From contig MERQ01000106.1 of the NCBI GenBank assembly GCA_001770655.1, forward strand, positions 1 to 64,000: a stretch of 64,000 bases of DNA, written 5' to 3'. The number at the start of each line of letters is the position of its first letter. Positions within the stretch are counted from its first letter, which is position 1. Positions 31,396 to 40,893 of the stretch are shown piece by piece. The stretch is from Betaproteobacteria bacterium RIFCSPLOWO2_12_FULL_68_20 (lineage in GTDB: Bacteria > Pseudomonadota > Gammaproteobacteria > Burkholderiales > SG8-39). The notes under the pieces are model-generated. The model was given only the letters and a program-made list of their open reading frames with translations, made no database searches and was not told the origin of the DNA. The translations under genes were made by a program, and so were the position numbers.

Positions 31396-31967
31396 GCGCG
31401 ACGCTGCACCGGCGCGAGGTGGTGAAGGCGCTCCTGGAAAATCGCGGCGGGCTGCTGGTGGTCGCCGGGCTGGGCTCGACCGCCTGGGACTGCACCGCGG
31501 CCGGCGATTCGGACCTCACGTTCCCGCTGTGGGGCGCGATGGGGCAGGCGGCGATGACCGGGCTCGGGCTCGCCCTGGCGCGCCCCGAGCGGCGCGTGCT
31601 CGTCGTCACCGGCGACGGCGAGATGCTGATGGGGCTCGGCTCGCTCGCCACGATCGGCGTGCAGAAGCCCGCCAACCTCACGGTGGTCGTGATCGACAAC
31701 GAGCGCTACGGCGAGACCGGCATGCAGGCGACGCATACCGCGCACGGCGTGGACCTTGCCGCCGTCGCGAAGGCTTGCGGATTCGGCGAATCGAGGACCA
31801 TCGTCAATTCGAGCCAGGTCGGCTCGCTGCGATCATTGATCCACGAGCGGCCCGGACCGCACTTTGCCGCGGTCAAGGTCCTCGCCGAAAGGCTGCCGCT
31901 CGTGCTCCCGCCGCACGACGGCGTGCACCTGAAAGATCGATTCCGCCGCGCCCTGCCCGGCGGCTAG
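31392..31967 (+). CDS. TPP-dependent decarboxylase beta subunit (ComE/sulfopyruvate decarboxylase-like)
   Basis: A 191-residue TPP-binding domain. The cofactor motif is GDGEMLMGLGSLATIGVQKPANLTVVVIDNERYGETG (GDG through N, about residues 75-110). GAMGQAAMTGLGLALARP precedes it. It pairs with 30865-31395 to decarboxylate a 2-oxo acid such as sulfopyruvate. The GTG start overlaps the alpha-subunit stop. It is the last gene of the cluster; the following gene is convergent. No sulfoacetaldehyde acetyltransferase or sulfolactate dehydrogenase gene is in the window. Confidence 0.75.
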   Translation: MSATLHRREVVKALLENRGGLLVVAGLGSTAWDCTAAGDSDLTFPLWGAMGQAAMTGLGLALARPERRVLVVTGDGEMLMGLGSLATIGVQKPANLTVVVIDNERYGETGMQATHTAHGVDLAAVAKACGFGESRTIVNSSQVGSLRSLIHERPGPHFAAVKVLAERLPLVLPPHDGVHLKDRFRRALPGG

Positions 31968-31970
31968 CGC

Positions 31971-32639
31971 TCAGCCGACGTGCTGCTTCAGGAACGCCAG
32001 CGTGCGTTCCCGGGCGAGCTTCGCGCTCGGCGCGTCGTAGGAGGCGCGCTGGTCGCAGTTGAAGCCGTGGTCCGCGGGGTAGATGTGCACGATCTGCTGC
32101 GGGTGCGCCGCGGCGAGCTTCTTTACGCCTTCGAGCGGGATCATGTGATCGCGCTCGCCGAAGTGCAGCATCGCGGGACACTTCGGCTGCTCGCCGATCG
32201 CCTCGTGCACGCCCCCGCCGTAGTAGGGCACCGAGGCGGCGAGCCCCGCGACTCGCGCCGCGGAGATCCAGGCCACGTAGCCGCCCCAGCAGTAGCCGAC
32301 GATCGCGACCTTGCCGCCTTCGGCGGCGGCCTTCACCGCGGCCTCGACGTCCTTCACCACGGTGTCGTTCGCCATCTTCGCTCGCAGCTCGCGTCCCTTC
32401 GCGATGTCGTCGGGCGAGTAGCCGAGGTCGACGTTCCTCTGCGCGCGGTCGAACAGCGCCGGCGCGATCGCGAGATAGCCGTCCTTCGCATAGCCGTCGG
32501 CGACCGACTTGATATGGCTGTTGACGCCGAAGATTTCCTGGATGACGACGATCCCGCCCCTGGGCTTGCCGGACGGATCGGCGCGATAGGCGCCGAGCTT
32601 GTGGCCGTCTGGAGCGGTGAGTTCGATCATCTTTCCCAT
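31971..32639 (-). CDS. Dienelactone hydrolase-family protein
   Basis: A 222-residue alpha/beta hydrolase. The nucleophile is the Cys in VGYCWGGY (family GxCxGG), with Asp in GERDHMIP and His in ADHGFNCD completing the triad. VVIQEIFGVN near the N-terminus forms the oxyanion region. Family members open dienelactones in chlorocatechol degradation, but many have broad esterase roles, so the substrate is open. It is cytoplasmic with no signal. GGAGGA precedes the ATG on the minus strand. It is convergent with the decarboxylase and divergent from xerD. Confidence 0.88.
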   Translation of the reverse strand: MGKMIELTAPDGHKLGAYRADPSGKPRGGIVVIQEIFGVNSHIKSVADGYAKDGYLAIAPALFDRAQRNVDLGYSPDDIAKGRELRAKMANDTVVKDVEAAVKAAAEGGKVAIVGYCWGGYVAWISAARVAGLAASVPYYGGGVHEAIGEQPKCPAMLHFGERDHMIPLEGVKKLAAAHPQQIVHIYPADHGFNCDQRASYDAPSAKLARERTLAFLKQHVG

Positions 32640-32694
32640 GGCGAGTCCTCCTCTGGAAGGGCCGGCTATTCTAGCGGCGGCCGGTAGAATCGCG

Positions 32695-32776
32695 ATAAAT
32701 GGGGTCAGAACAACATTTCCGCAGGCGCACCACGATGGCGGCGAAATCGAGGAAAAGTTGTTCTGACCCCATTTAT
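32695..32776. repeat. Long inverted repeat (REP-like) inside the 5' end of xerD
   Basis: Two 26-base arms, 32695-32720 and 32751-32776, are complementary at 25 positions and enclose a 30-base loop. Each arm carries GGGGTCAGAACAAC or its complement. The first in-frame ATG of xerD (32699) lies in the left arm and a second ATG (32735) in the loop, so the element is translated as part of the gene or supplies its start. It shares core bases with the palindromes at purC and dnaG. Confidence 0.65.
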
Positions 32777-33658
32777 CCGGGCGCGGGGGATGCGGCGCTG
32801 CTCGACGAATTCTGCGACGCGCTGTGGCTCGAGGACGGGCTGGCCAGGAACTCGATCGAGTCCTACCGCCGCGACCTCGAGCTGTTCGCCGCCTTCCTCG
32901 GCGAGCATGGGCTTGCGCGCGCCGCGGAGGCCGAGCTGTTCGCGTTTCTCGCCTCGCGCAGGGGCCGTGCCTCCAGCGCGGCGCGGCTGGTCTCGAGCCT
33001 GAAGCGCTTCTACCGCTACTGCATGCGCGAGCGCAAAATCGCCGCGGATCCCACCCTCAGGCTCGATCCGCCGAAGCGCGCGCCGCGCTTTCCAAGGAGC
33101 CTGTCGGAAGCCGACGTCGAGGCGCTGCTCGCCGCGCCCGACACGCGCACGCCGCTCGGCATGCGCGACCGCGCGATGCTCGAGGCGCTCTACGCGACGG
33201 GGTTGCGCGTCTCCGAGCTGGTGGCGCTGAAGAGTTTCGAGGCGAACCTCGACGCGGGCGTGGTGCGGGTCCTCGGCAAGGGATCGAAGGAGCGGCTGGT
33301 GCCCCTGGGCGAGGAGGCGGTGCACTGGGTGAGCCGCTATCTGGAGGAAGCGCGCCCGGTGCTGGCGAAGCGCAAGGTCGCGGACGCGCTCTTCGTCACC
33401 GGCCGCGGCGCCGCCATGACGCGGCAGGCGTTCTGGTACCGCATCCGCGGCTACGGCGCGCGCGCGACTCCGGGCAAGCGGCTCTCGCCGCACGTGCTGC
33501 GCCATGCGTTCGCGACGCATCTCATCAACCACGGCGCCGACCTGCGCGTGGTGCAGATGCTGCTCGGCCACGCCGACATCTCGACTACCCAGATCTACAC
33601 CCACGTCGCGCGCGAGCGCCTGAAGGCGCTGCACGCGAAGCATCATCCGCGCGGTTAG
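32699..33658 (+). CDS. xerD: Tyrosine recombinase XerD
   Basis: A 319-residue protein from the first ATG. The SAM-like N-terminal domain begins around ALLDEFCDALWLEDGLARNSIESYRRDLELF. The catalytic domain has ATGLRVSELVAL (Arg), GKGSKERLVPLG (Lys), HVLRHAFATHL (HxxR), LGHADISTTQIYTHV (His and Tyr nucleophile). It resolves chromosome dimers at dif with XerC. The first ~30 codons are encoded by the palindromic repeat and have no family homology. Start is therefore uncertain: ATG 32699 or ATG 32735. Confidence 0.9.
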   Translation: MGSEQHFRRRTTMAAKSRKSCSDPIYPGAGDAALLDEFCDALWLEDGLARNSIESYRRDLELFAAFLGEHGLARAAEAELFAFLASRRGRASSAARLVSSLKRFYRYCMRERKIAADPTLRLDPPKRAPRFPRSLSEADVEALLAAPDTRTPLGMRDRAMLEALYATGLRVSELVALKSFEANLDAGVVRVLGKGSKERLVPLGEEAVHWVSRYLEEARPVLAKRKVADALFVTGRGAAMTRQAFWYRIRGYGARATPGKRLSPHVLRHAFATHLINHGADLRVVQMLLGHADISTTQIYTHVARERLKALHAKHHPRG

Positions 33659-34020
33659 CCGCGCTTTCGCTCGATCGACACGCCGACCAGGCGCGCGTTG
33701 GCGAGCACGCCGAGCTTCGCCGCGCTCACTCTGACCCAGGGGGCGTGAAACCGGTCGGTCAGAAGGCGCGCGATGCGCTCGGCGAAGGTCTCCACCAGGC
33801 GGAAATGCCCGCTCGCCGCGAGGTCGCGGATTGCTCCCGTCACCTGCTCGTAGTCGATCGTGTCGGCCACTTTGTCGCTGGCAAATACCGCATCGCCCGG
33901 CAATCCGATGTCGAGGTCGATCGACACCGTCTGGCGCACGTGGTGCTCGCGCCTGTGGATGCCGATCACCATCTCCACGCGCAGATCGCGGACCTGGATG
34001 AAATCCATCGCCAAGCGCAT
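33655..34020 (-). CDS. folB: Dihydroneopterin aldolase
   Basis: A 121-residue FolB-type enzyme of folate biosynthesis that splits dihydroneopterin to 6-hydroxymethyl-dihydropterin and glycolaldehyde. The pattern VRDLRVEMVIGIHRREHHVRQTVSIDLDI, TIDYEQV, LVETFAERIA and AAKLGVLANARLVGVSIER fits the family. The start at 34020 is used; ATG at 34008 (MDFIQV) is an alternative closer to typical FolB. It converges with xerD with a 4-base overlap and is divergent from plsY, the usual neighbour pairing in proteobacteria. Confidence 0.9.
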   Translation of the reverse strand: MRLAMDFIQVRDLRVEMVIGIHRREHHVRQTVSIDLDIGLPGDAVFASDKVADTIDYEQVTGAIRDLAASGHFRLVETFAERIARLLTDRFHAPWVRVSAAKLGVLANARLVGVSIERKRG

Positions 34021-34037
34021 TGTATTATGCGGCTCGC

Positions 34038-34646
34038 ATGCAGACCGCCGTCGCGGCGCTCGCCGCGTACCTGCTCGGCTCGATCTCGCTCGCGATCGTG
34101 GTGAGCCGGCTGATGGGGCTGCCGGATCCGCGCACCTACGGCTCGCGCAATCCCGGCGCGACCAACGTGCTGCGCTCGGGGAGCCGGCTCGCCGCTGCGC
34201 TCACGCTCGCGGGCGACACGGCAAAGGGCTGGCTCGCGGTCTGGCTGGTTGCGCTCACCATCGGGCAGGGCGCGGCGGCGGGCTTGGATGTGCCGTTCGC
34301 CGCGCTCGGGGTCGTGCTCGGGCACGTATTTCCGCTCTATCACCGCTTCGCCGGCGGGAAAGGCGTCGCCACCGCTGCGGGCGCGCTGCTGGGGCTCGAC
34401 TTGTGGCTGGGCGCGGCAACGATTGCGACCTGGATCGCGATCGCGGCGTTTTTCCGCTACGCGTCGGCTGCGTCGCTCGTCGCCGCGCTGTTCGCGCCCG
34501 CGTACGCCTGGTGGCTGTTCGGATTGCGGCCGGTGCTTCCCGTGGTGGCGGCGATGGCGCTGCTGATCGCCTGGCGGCACAAGGACAATATCGGCCGCCT
34601 CGTCTCGGGCACCGAGTCGCGCATCGGCGAGCGAAGAGCTAGCTGA
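34038..34646 (+). CDS. plsY: Glycerol-3-phosphate acyltransferase PlsY
   Basis: A 202-residue integral membrane protein with five predicted helices. It transfers an acyl group from acyl-phosphate to glycerol 3-phosphate at the start of phospholipid synthesis. Conserved loops are visible: [36 protein letters not shown], and the final [16 protein letters not shown]. The start at 34038 (MQTAVAAL) precedes the first helix; the longer upstream frame would add a non-homologous leader. It converges with tsaD with an 8-base overlap. Confidence 0.93.
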   Translation: MQTAVAALAAYLLGSISLAIVVSRLMGLPDPRTYGSRNPGATNVLRSGSRLAAALTLAGDTAKGWLAVWLVALTIGQGAAAGLDVPFAALGVVLGHVFPLYHRFAGGKGVATAAGALLGLDLWLGAATIATWIAIAAFFRYASAASLVAALFAPAYAWWLFGLRPVLPVVAAMALLIAWRHKDNIGRLVSGTESRIGERRAS

Positions 34647-35655
34647 GCGCCCCGAGCTCCCAGCGCGGCCGGACCGTGAACGAGTGCGGCCCGCCTTTCA
34701 CCGCCCCTTTGGCCAGCCGCAGTGCGGCCGCAAGCGCGATCATCGCGCCGTTGTCGGTGCACAGCTCCGGCTCCGGGTAGTAGACGTCGAAGCCGCTTCG
34801 CGCAGCGGCGGCGTCCAGCGCGCCGCGCAATTGCCGGTTGGCGCCCACGCCGCCCGCGACGACCAGGCGTGTCAGGCCGGTCGCTTCCATCGCGCGCGCG
34901 CACTTCGCCACCAGCACCTCCACCACCGCGTCCACGAAAGCGCGCGCCACGTCGGCGAAGAAGCGCTCGTTCGGCTCGGCCCCCCGCACCAGCATCAGCA
35001 CGGCTGTCTTCAGCCCCGAAAAGCTGAAATCGAGATCGCCGCTCGCGATCATCGGGCGCGGCAGCCGGTAGCGGCCCGGGGTCCCGGCATCGGCGAGCCT
35101 GGAGAGCTCCGGTCCGCCGGGATAGCCGAGGCCGAGCAATTTCGCTGTCTTGTCGAAGGCCTCGCCCGCCGCGTCGTCGAGCGTCTCGCCGAGGAGCGCG
35201 TAGCGCCCGACCCCGTCCACGCGCACGAGCTGGGTGTGGCCGCCCGAGACGAGCAGCGCGACGAACGGAAACCGTGGAGCGCGCACCGAGAGCAGCGGCG
35301 AGAGCAGGTGCCCCTCGAGGTGGTGGATGCCGATGGCGGGAATGCCGCGCGCGAGCGCCAGAGCATGCGCGAACGAGGCGCCGACGAGCAGCGCACCGGC
35401 GAGCCCGGGTCCCTCGGTATAGCCGATGCCGGCCAGATCGTGCGCGCTGCGCCCGGCGCGCTCGAGCAGCCCCCGGGCGAGCGGCACGAGGCGCCGCACG
35501 TGGTCGCGCGAGGCGAGCTCGGGGACCACGCCGCCGTAGGCCTCGTGCATCGCGGCCTGGGTGTGCACCGCGTGGCCGAGAAGGCGCCGCGCGGCCCCGT
35601 CGTAAAGCGCCACGCCGGTGTCGTCGCACGAGGTTTCGATGCCCAGGATCAGCAC
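34639..35655 (-). CDS. tsaD: tRNA N6-adenosine threonylcarbamoyltransferase TsaD
   Basis: A 338-residue ASKHA-fold enzyme that transfers the threonylcarbamoyl group to A37 of ANN-reading tRNAs with TsaB/TsaE. Motifs are [41 protein letters not shown] (metal-binding histidines), [28 protein letters not shown] and [13 protein letters not shown]. The start is GTG at 35655, one codon before the conserved LILGIETS; no ATG is available in frame. It is divergent from rpsU, as in many proteobacteria. Confidence 0.95.
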   Translation of the reverse strand: MLILGIETSCDDTGVALYDGAARRLLGHAVHTQAAMHEAYGGVVPELASRDHVRRLVPLARGLLERAGRSAHDLAGIGYTEGPGLAGALLVGASFAHALALARGIPAIGIHHLEGHLLSPLLSVRAPRFPFVALLVSGGHTQLVRVDGVGRYALLGETLDDAAGEAFDKTAKLLGLGYPGGPELSRLADAGTPGRYRLPRPMIASGDLDFSFSGLKTAVLMLVRGAEPNERFFADVARAFVDAVVEVLVAKCARAMEATGLTRLVVAGGVGANRQLRGALDAAAARSGFDVYYPEPELCTDNGAMIALAAALRLAKGAVKGGPHSFTVRPRWELGALS

Positions 35656-35668
35656 GGGCCGATTTTGA

Positions 35669-35674
35669 TACAAT
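35669..35674 (+). promoter_or_regulatory. Candidate -10 box for rpsU operon
   Basis: TACAAT lies 29 bases before the rpsU ATG in the short tsaD-rpsU divergent gap. No clear -35 is visible because upstream bases are tsaD coding sequence. It is the best promoter-like match in the gap. Confidence 0.35.
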
Positions 35675-35703
35675 TCGCCCCCTCTTCGAGATCCGGGAAC
35701 CGG

Positions 35704-35916
35704 ATGCCGACCGTACGAGTCAAGGAAAACGAGCCGTTCGAGGTGGCGATGCGCCGCTTCAAGCGCACCGTGGAGAAGACCGGTCTCCTCACCGAGCTGC
35801 GCGCGCGCGAGTACTACGAGAAGCCGACCAGCGAACGCAAGCGCAAGCTTGCCGCCGCGGTCAAGCGCCACCACAAGCGCCTGCGCAGCCAGATGCTGCC
35901 GCAGAAGATGTATTGA
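35704..35916 (+). CDS. rpsU: 30S ribosomal protein S21
   Basis: A 70-residue basic protein, full-length for bS21: [27 protein letters not shown], then [25 protein letters not shown]. It sits on the small subunit platform and helps initiation. It is the first gene of the macromolecular synthesis operon rpsU-yqeY-dnaG-rpoD. A hairpin (GCCGCC, six-base loop, GGCGGC at 35922-35939) follows the stop and may set its relative expression. Confidence 0.97.
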   Translation: MPTVRVKENEPFEVAMRRFKRTVEKTGLLTELRAREYYEKPTSERKRKLAAAVKRHHKRLRSQMLPQKMY

Positions 35917-35946
35917 AGTAAGCCGCCGCTTCTGGCGGCAAGTCCT

Positions 35947-36393
35947 ATTTCCCTCAAGCAACGAATCCAGGAAGACATGAAGGCGGCGATGCGCGCCAGG
36001 GACGCCGCGCGCCTGTCGGCGCTGCGGCTGCTGCTCGCCGCGCTCCAGCAAAGGGAAGTGGACGAGCGCGTCGAGCTCAGCGACGCCGACGTGGTGTCGG
36101 TGGTCGAGAAGCTGCTCAAGCAGCGGCGCGAATCGATCGCCCAGTTCGAAAAGGCGGCCCGCACCGACCTCGCCGAGGCCGAGAAATACGAGGTGCAGGT
36201 GCTTGGCGCATACCTGCCGCAGCAGATGAGCGAGGCCGAGGTGGCGCGGGCGGTGGAGACGGCGCTCGCCGAGGCGGGCGCCTCGGGCCCGAAAGACATG
36301 GGCAAGGTGATGGGCCTGCTGAAGGCCCGGCTCGCCGGGCGCGCCGACATGGGCAAGGTGTCGGCGCTCGTGAAGACCAGGCTTTGGGGCTGA
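35947..36393 (+). CDS. GatB/YqeY domain protein
   Basis: A YqeY-family protein with the tail domain also found in GatB, thought to act near tRNA. Motifs are [59 protein letters not shown] and [30 protein letters not shown]. The first ATG is at 35977, but ten conserved family residues (SLKQRIQED) are encoded in frame just upstream, preceded by ATT at 35947 where family members have Met. I therefore place the start at the rare codon ATT; with ATG 35977 it would be 138 residues. It lies between rpsU and dnaG. Confidence 0.85.
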   Translation: MSLKQRIQEDMKAAMRARDAARLSALRLLLAALQQREVDERVELSDADVVSVVEKLLKQRRESIAQFEKAARTDLAEAEKYEVQVLGAYLPQQMSEAEVARAVETALAEAGASGPKDMGKVMGLLKARLAGRADMGKVSALVKTRLWG

Positions 36394-36412
36394 AGCCTTA
36401 GCCGGAAAATCA

Positions 36413-36452
36413 GGGACAGACCACATTTTCAGTGGAAAATGTGGTCTGTCCC
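36413..36452. repeat. Perfect palindromic repeat abutting the dnaG start codon
   Basis: An 18-base left arm (36413-36430, GGGACAGACCACATTTTC) and its exact complement (36435-36452) enclose a 4-base loop AGTG. The dnaG ATG begins at the next base, 36453, so the repeat occupies the whole ribosome-binding region. The sequence belongs to the same family as the purC-start repeat. Confidence 0.7.
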
Positions 36453-38231
36453 ATGATCCCCGATTCCTTCAAGCAGGACCTTCTCAACCGCGTCGACATT
36501 GTCGAGGTGGTCTCGCGCTACGTCCGCCTGAAGAAAGGCGGCGCGAACCACCTCGGGCTGTGCCCGTTCCACGCCGAGAAGACGCCTTCTTTCGCCGTGA
36601 GCCCGGCGAAGCAGTTCTACCACTGCTTCGGCTGCGGGGCGCACGGCAACGCGATCGGTTTCCTGATGGCGTATGCGGGGCTCGGCTACGTGGACGCCGT
36701 CAGGGACCTTGCCGGGTCGGTCGGAATGCAGGTGCCGGAGTGGCGGCCGCGCACGCCCGAGGAAGCGGCCCGCCAGGAGCGCGAGACCGATCTGTACGGC
36801 GTGATGGAGAAGGCGATGGAGTTCTACCGCTCCGAGCTGAAGAAGTCGCCGCGCGCGATCGAGTACCTGAAGGGCCGCGGGCTCAGCGGCGAGATCGCGG
36901 CGCGCTTTCGCATCGGCTACGCCCCCGACGACTGGCAGGCGCTCAGGACTGCGTTTCCCGGCTACGAGGACAAAGCGCTCGTCGAGTGCGGCCTGGTGGT
37001 CGAGAACGAAGGCAAGCGCTACGACCGGTTCCGCGACCGCGTGATCTTCCCGATCCTGAGCGCCCGCGGCCTCGTGATCGGGTTCGGCGGCCGCGTGATC
37101 GGGGAAGGCGAGCCCAAGTACCTCAACTCGCCCGAGACGCCGATTTTCGAGAAGGGGCGAGAGCTCTACGGGCTCGCGCAGGCGCGCGACGCGATCCGCT
37201 CCGCCGGCCGTGCGCTCGTGGTCGAAGGCTATCTGGACGCGGTCGCGCTCGCCCAGTTCGGCGTCGGGTACGCGGTGGCGACGCTCGGCACGGCGACCAC
37301 TCCGGTGCACGTGTCGAAGCTGCTCCGGCTCGCCGACGAGCTGGTTTTCTGCTTCGACGGCGACGCGGCCGGCAGGAAGGCGGCGTGGCGCGCGCTCGAG
37401 GTGAGCCTGCCGCTCGCGCAGGACCACAAGCCGATCCGGTTCCTGTTCCTTCCCGAAGGCGAGGACCCGGACAGCTACGTGCGCTCGCGCGGCGCCGAGG
37501 CGCTCGAGAAGCTGGTGCGCGGGGCGCAGACGCTCTCGGAGTTCCTGATCGGCGGGCTGCGCGCGCAATCGGACCTGGCGACCCCGGAGGGACGCTCGGG
37601 ATTCCTCGCCGCGGCGAAGCCGTACATGCAGGGGATCGCGGCAGCGGGCTTGCAGCTTCAGGTACTCAAGGAGATGGCGGGTCTCGCGCGCGTGTCGCAG
37701 GACGAGGCCGAAACGCTGCTCGAGCTTCGCAAGGCCCCTTCCTATGCGCGGCGCGCTCCGGCGCCCGTGCGGGCCCCGACCACCACGAACCTGGAGTGGA
37801 AGCTGCTGCGTTTCCTGCTGCTCCGCCCGCAGCGCGCGAGCGAGCTTGATCTGGCGCTCGTCGACCCCAATCTACCGGAATCGGCGGCGCTTGCCGCGTT
37901 TGCGGCATGGTGCCGCGACGCGGCGCCCCCGGAGCGCGTCGAGCACGCGCTGCTGATCGAGAGATTCGCCGAGACCCCACACGCGCCGCTGCTTTTCGAG
38001 GTCCAGCAGTCACTGCTCGAGCTGAGGCTCACCGCCGAGGAGGCGGACGTCGAGATCGAGAACTGCCTGCGGGGGCTGCGGGTCAAACGTACCGGGGAGA
38101 CGCTCGAGGCGCTGCGCCGGCGCGTCGAGCGCGGCGAGGCCGGACGCGAGGAGCTCGCCGAGTACTCGCGCAAGCTGCGGGAATTCGAGGAAATGAAGCG
38201 CGGCAGGTCCGAAGGGCGCGCATTGTTATAA
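36453..38231 (+). CDS. dnaG: DNA primase
   Basis: A 592-residue primase. The CHC2 zinc-binding domain has [11 protein letters not shown] and CFGCG (Cys37, His40, Cys58, Cys61). The TOPRIM domain contains [16 protein letters not shown] and [14 protein letters not shown] with the metal-binding acidic residues. The C-terminal third is the helicase-interacting domain. The start ATG 36453 ([20 protein letters not shown]) matches the family; upstream GTG 36432 would read through the palindrome. No Shine-Dalgarno is seen between the palindrome and the ATG. It makes RNA primers for replication. Confidence 0.96.
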   Translation: MIPDSFKQDLLNRVDIVEVVSRYVRLKKGGANHLGLCPFHAEKTPSFAVSPAKQFYHCFGCGAHGNAIGFLMAYAGLGYVDAVRDLAGSVGMQVPEWRPRTPEEAARQERETDLYGVMEKAMEFYRSELKKSPRAIEYLKGRGLSGEIAARFRIGYAPDDWQALRTAFPGYEDKALVECGLVVENEGKRYDRFRDRVIFPILSARGLVIGFGGRVIGEGEPKYLNSPETPIFEKGRELYGLAQARDAIRSAGRALVVEGYLDAVALAQFGVGYAVATLGTATTPVHVSKLLRLADELVFCFDGDAAGRKAAWRALEVSLPLAQDHKPIRFLFLPEGEDPDSYVRSRGAEALEKLVRGAQTLSEFLIGGLRAQSDLATPEGRSGFLAAAKPYMQGIAAAGLQLQVLKEMAGLARVSQDEAETLLELRKAPSYARRAPAPVRAPTTTNLEWKLLRFLLLRPQRASELDLALVDPNLPESAALAAFAAWCRDAAPPERVEHALLIERFAETPHAPLLFEVQQSLLELRLTAEEADVEIENCLRGLRVKRTGETLEALRRRVERGEAGREELAEYSRKLREFEEMKRGRSEGRALL

Positions 38232-38232
38232 T
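38227..38232 (+). promoter_or_regulatory. Candidate -10 box (TATAAT) for rpoD overlapping the dnaG stop
   Basis: A perfect TATAAT coincides with the dnaG termination codon, 49 bases before the rpoD ATG. No good -35 is seen in the dnaG coding sequence. An internal rpoD promoter within this operon is known in other proteobacteria. Confidence 0.35.
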
Positions 38233-38280
38233 GGACGGTTTTCGGCGATTTTTGTTCGAACGGGGGCGGAGAGGGAACGG

Positions 38281-40485
<2,205 letters not shown>

Positions 40486-40525
40486 TACACTTCTGGTGCG
40501 GTCCTGAGCGGCGGCTTACTCCCGC

Positions 40526-40547
40526 GGTCGCGGGCTTGCCCGCGACC
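40526..40547. repeat. GC-rich hairpin (REP-like) after rpoD
   Basis: Nine-base perfect arms GGTCGCGGG and CCCGCGACC enclose CTTG. No T-run follows, so it is not a standard terminator. It resembles short intergenic REP hairpins and may protect the rpoD mRNA 3' end. Confidence 0.45.
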
Positions 40548-40589
40548 GGCGCTTGCTGGACCGTGTTGTCAATTCAACAGGAGTTCACC

Positions 40590-40742
40590 ATGACTGATGC
40601 TTCGCACGGGGGTGCGGCGAAGGCTCAGCAACCGCTGACCTTTAAGGAGATGACGCCGCCTCAGAAATTCCGCTTCGTACTGAAGGTCGCGGTGTGCATT
40701 CTTTCTTTCGGCTTCGTCTATCCGAACGTCATGAGCGATTGA
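40590..40742 (+). CDS. Small single-helix membrane protein of unknown function
   Basis: A 50-residue protein. A polar N-terminus (MTDASHGGAAKAQQPLTFKEMTPPQKF) leads to one hydrophobic segment RFVLKVAVCILSFGFVYPNVM near the C-terminus. AGGAG lies 7 bases before the ATG, and a strong terminator follows the stop, which together support a real gene. I do not recognise a named family. Confidence 0.65.
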   Translation: MTDASHGGAAKAQQPLTFKEMTPPQKFRFVLKVAVCILSFGFVYPNVMSD

Positions 40743-40761
40743 GCGGGGACCGGAAAACGCG

Positions 40762-40785
40762 AAGGGCCGCGCGAGCGGCCCTTTT
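40762..40785 (+). terminator. Rho-independent terminator
   Basis: Stem AAGGGCCGC / GCGGCCCTT with GCGA loop, followed by TT and a T-rich tract. It ends the small membrane protein transcript just before the tRNA gene. Confidence 0.8.
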
Positions 40786-40809
40786 CGTTTGCGGCGTAAC
40801 ATTCCGGCC

Positions 40810-40883
40810 GGGCCGGTAGCTCAGGTGGTCAGAGCAGGGGACTCATAATCCCTTGGTCGTTGGTTCGAATCCAACCCGGCCCA
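40810..40883 (+). tRNA. tRNA-Ile2 (anticodon CAT)
   Basis: A full cloverleaf of 74 bases: acceptor GGGCCGG/CCGGCCC, D-arm with GCTCAGGTGGTCAGAGC, anticodon loop CTCATAA, and T-loop TTCGAAT. The anticodon is CAT. The anticodon and variable context (GACTCATAATCC, TTGGTCG) match bacterial tRNA-Ile2, whose C34 becomes lysidine by TilS, better than elongator tRNA-Met. The 3' CCA is not fully encoded (the bases after the discriminator A are CCG). Confidence 0.85.
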
Positions 40884-40893
40884 CCGCGGCGAA

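Noticed and set aside
21984-31967. Complete known sulfolactate degradation pathway
   Set aside because: Sulfolactate dehydrogenases, sulfoacetaldehyde acetyltransferase and a sulfite exporter are not in the window, and FRD/fumarase-like genes are not part of that pathway; so only SuyAB- and ComDE-like similarity is claimed.
35922-35939. Hairpin after rpsU as a terminator
   Set aside because: No T-run follows and yqeY-dnaG-rpoD continue in the same direction; more likely a processing or attenuation structure.
40810-40883. Elongator tRNA-Met
   Set aside because: The anticodon CAT fits both, but the anticodon stem, variable loop and T-stem context resemble tRNA-Ile2; a tRNA classifier would settle this.
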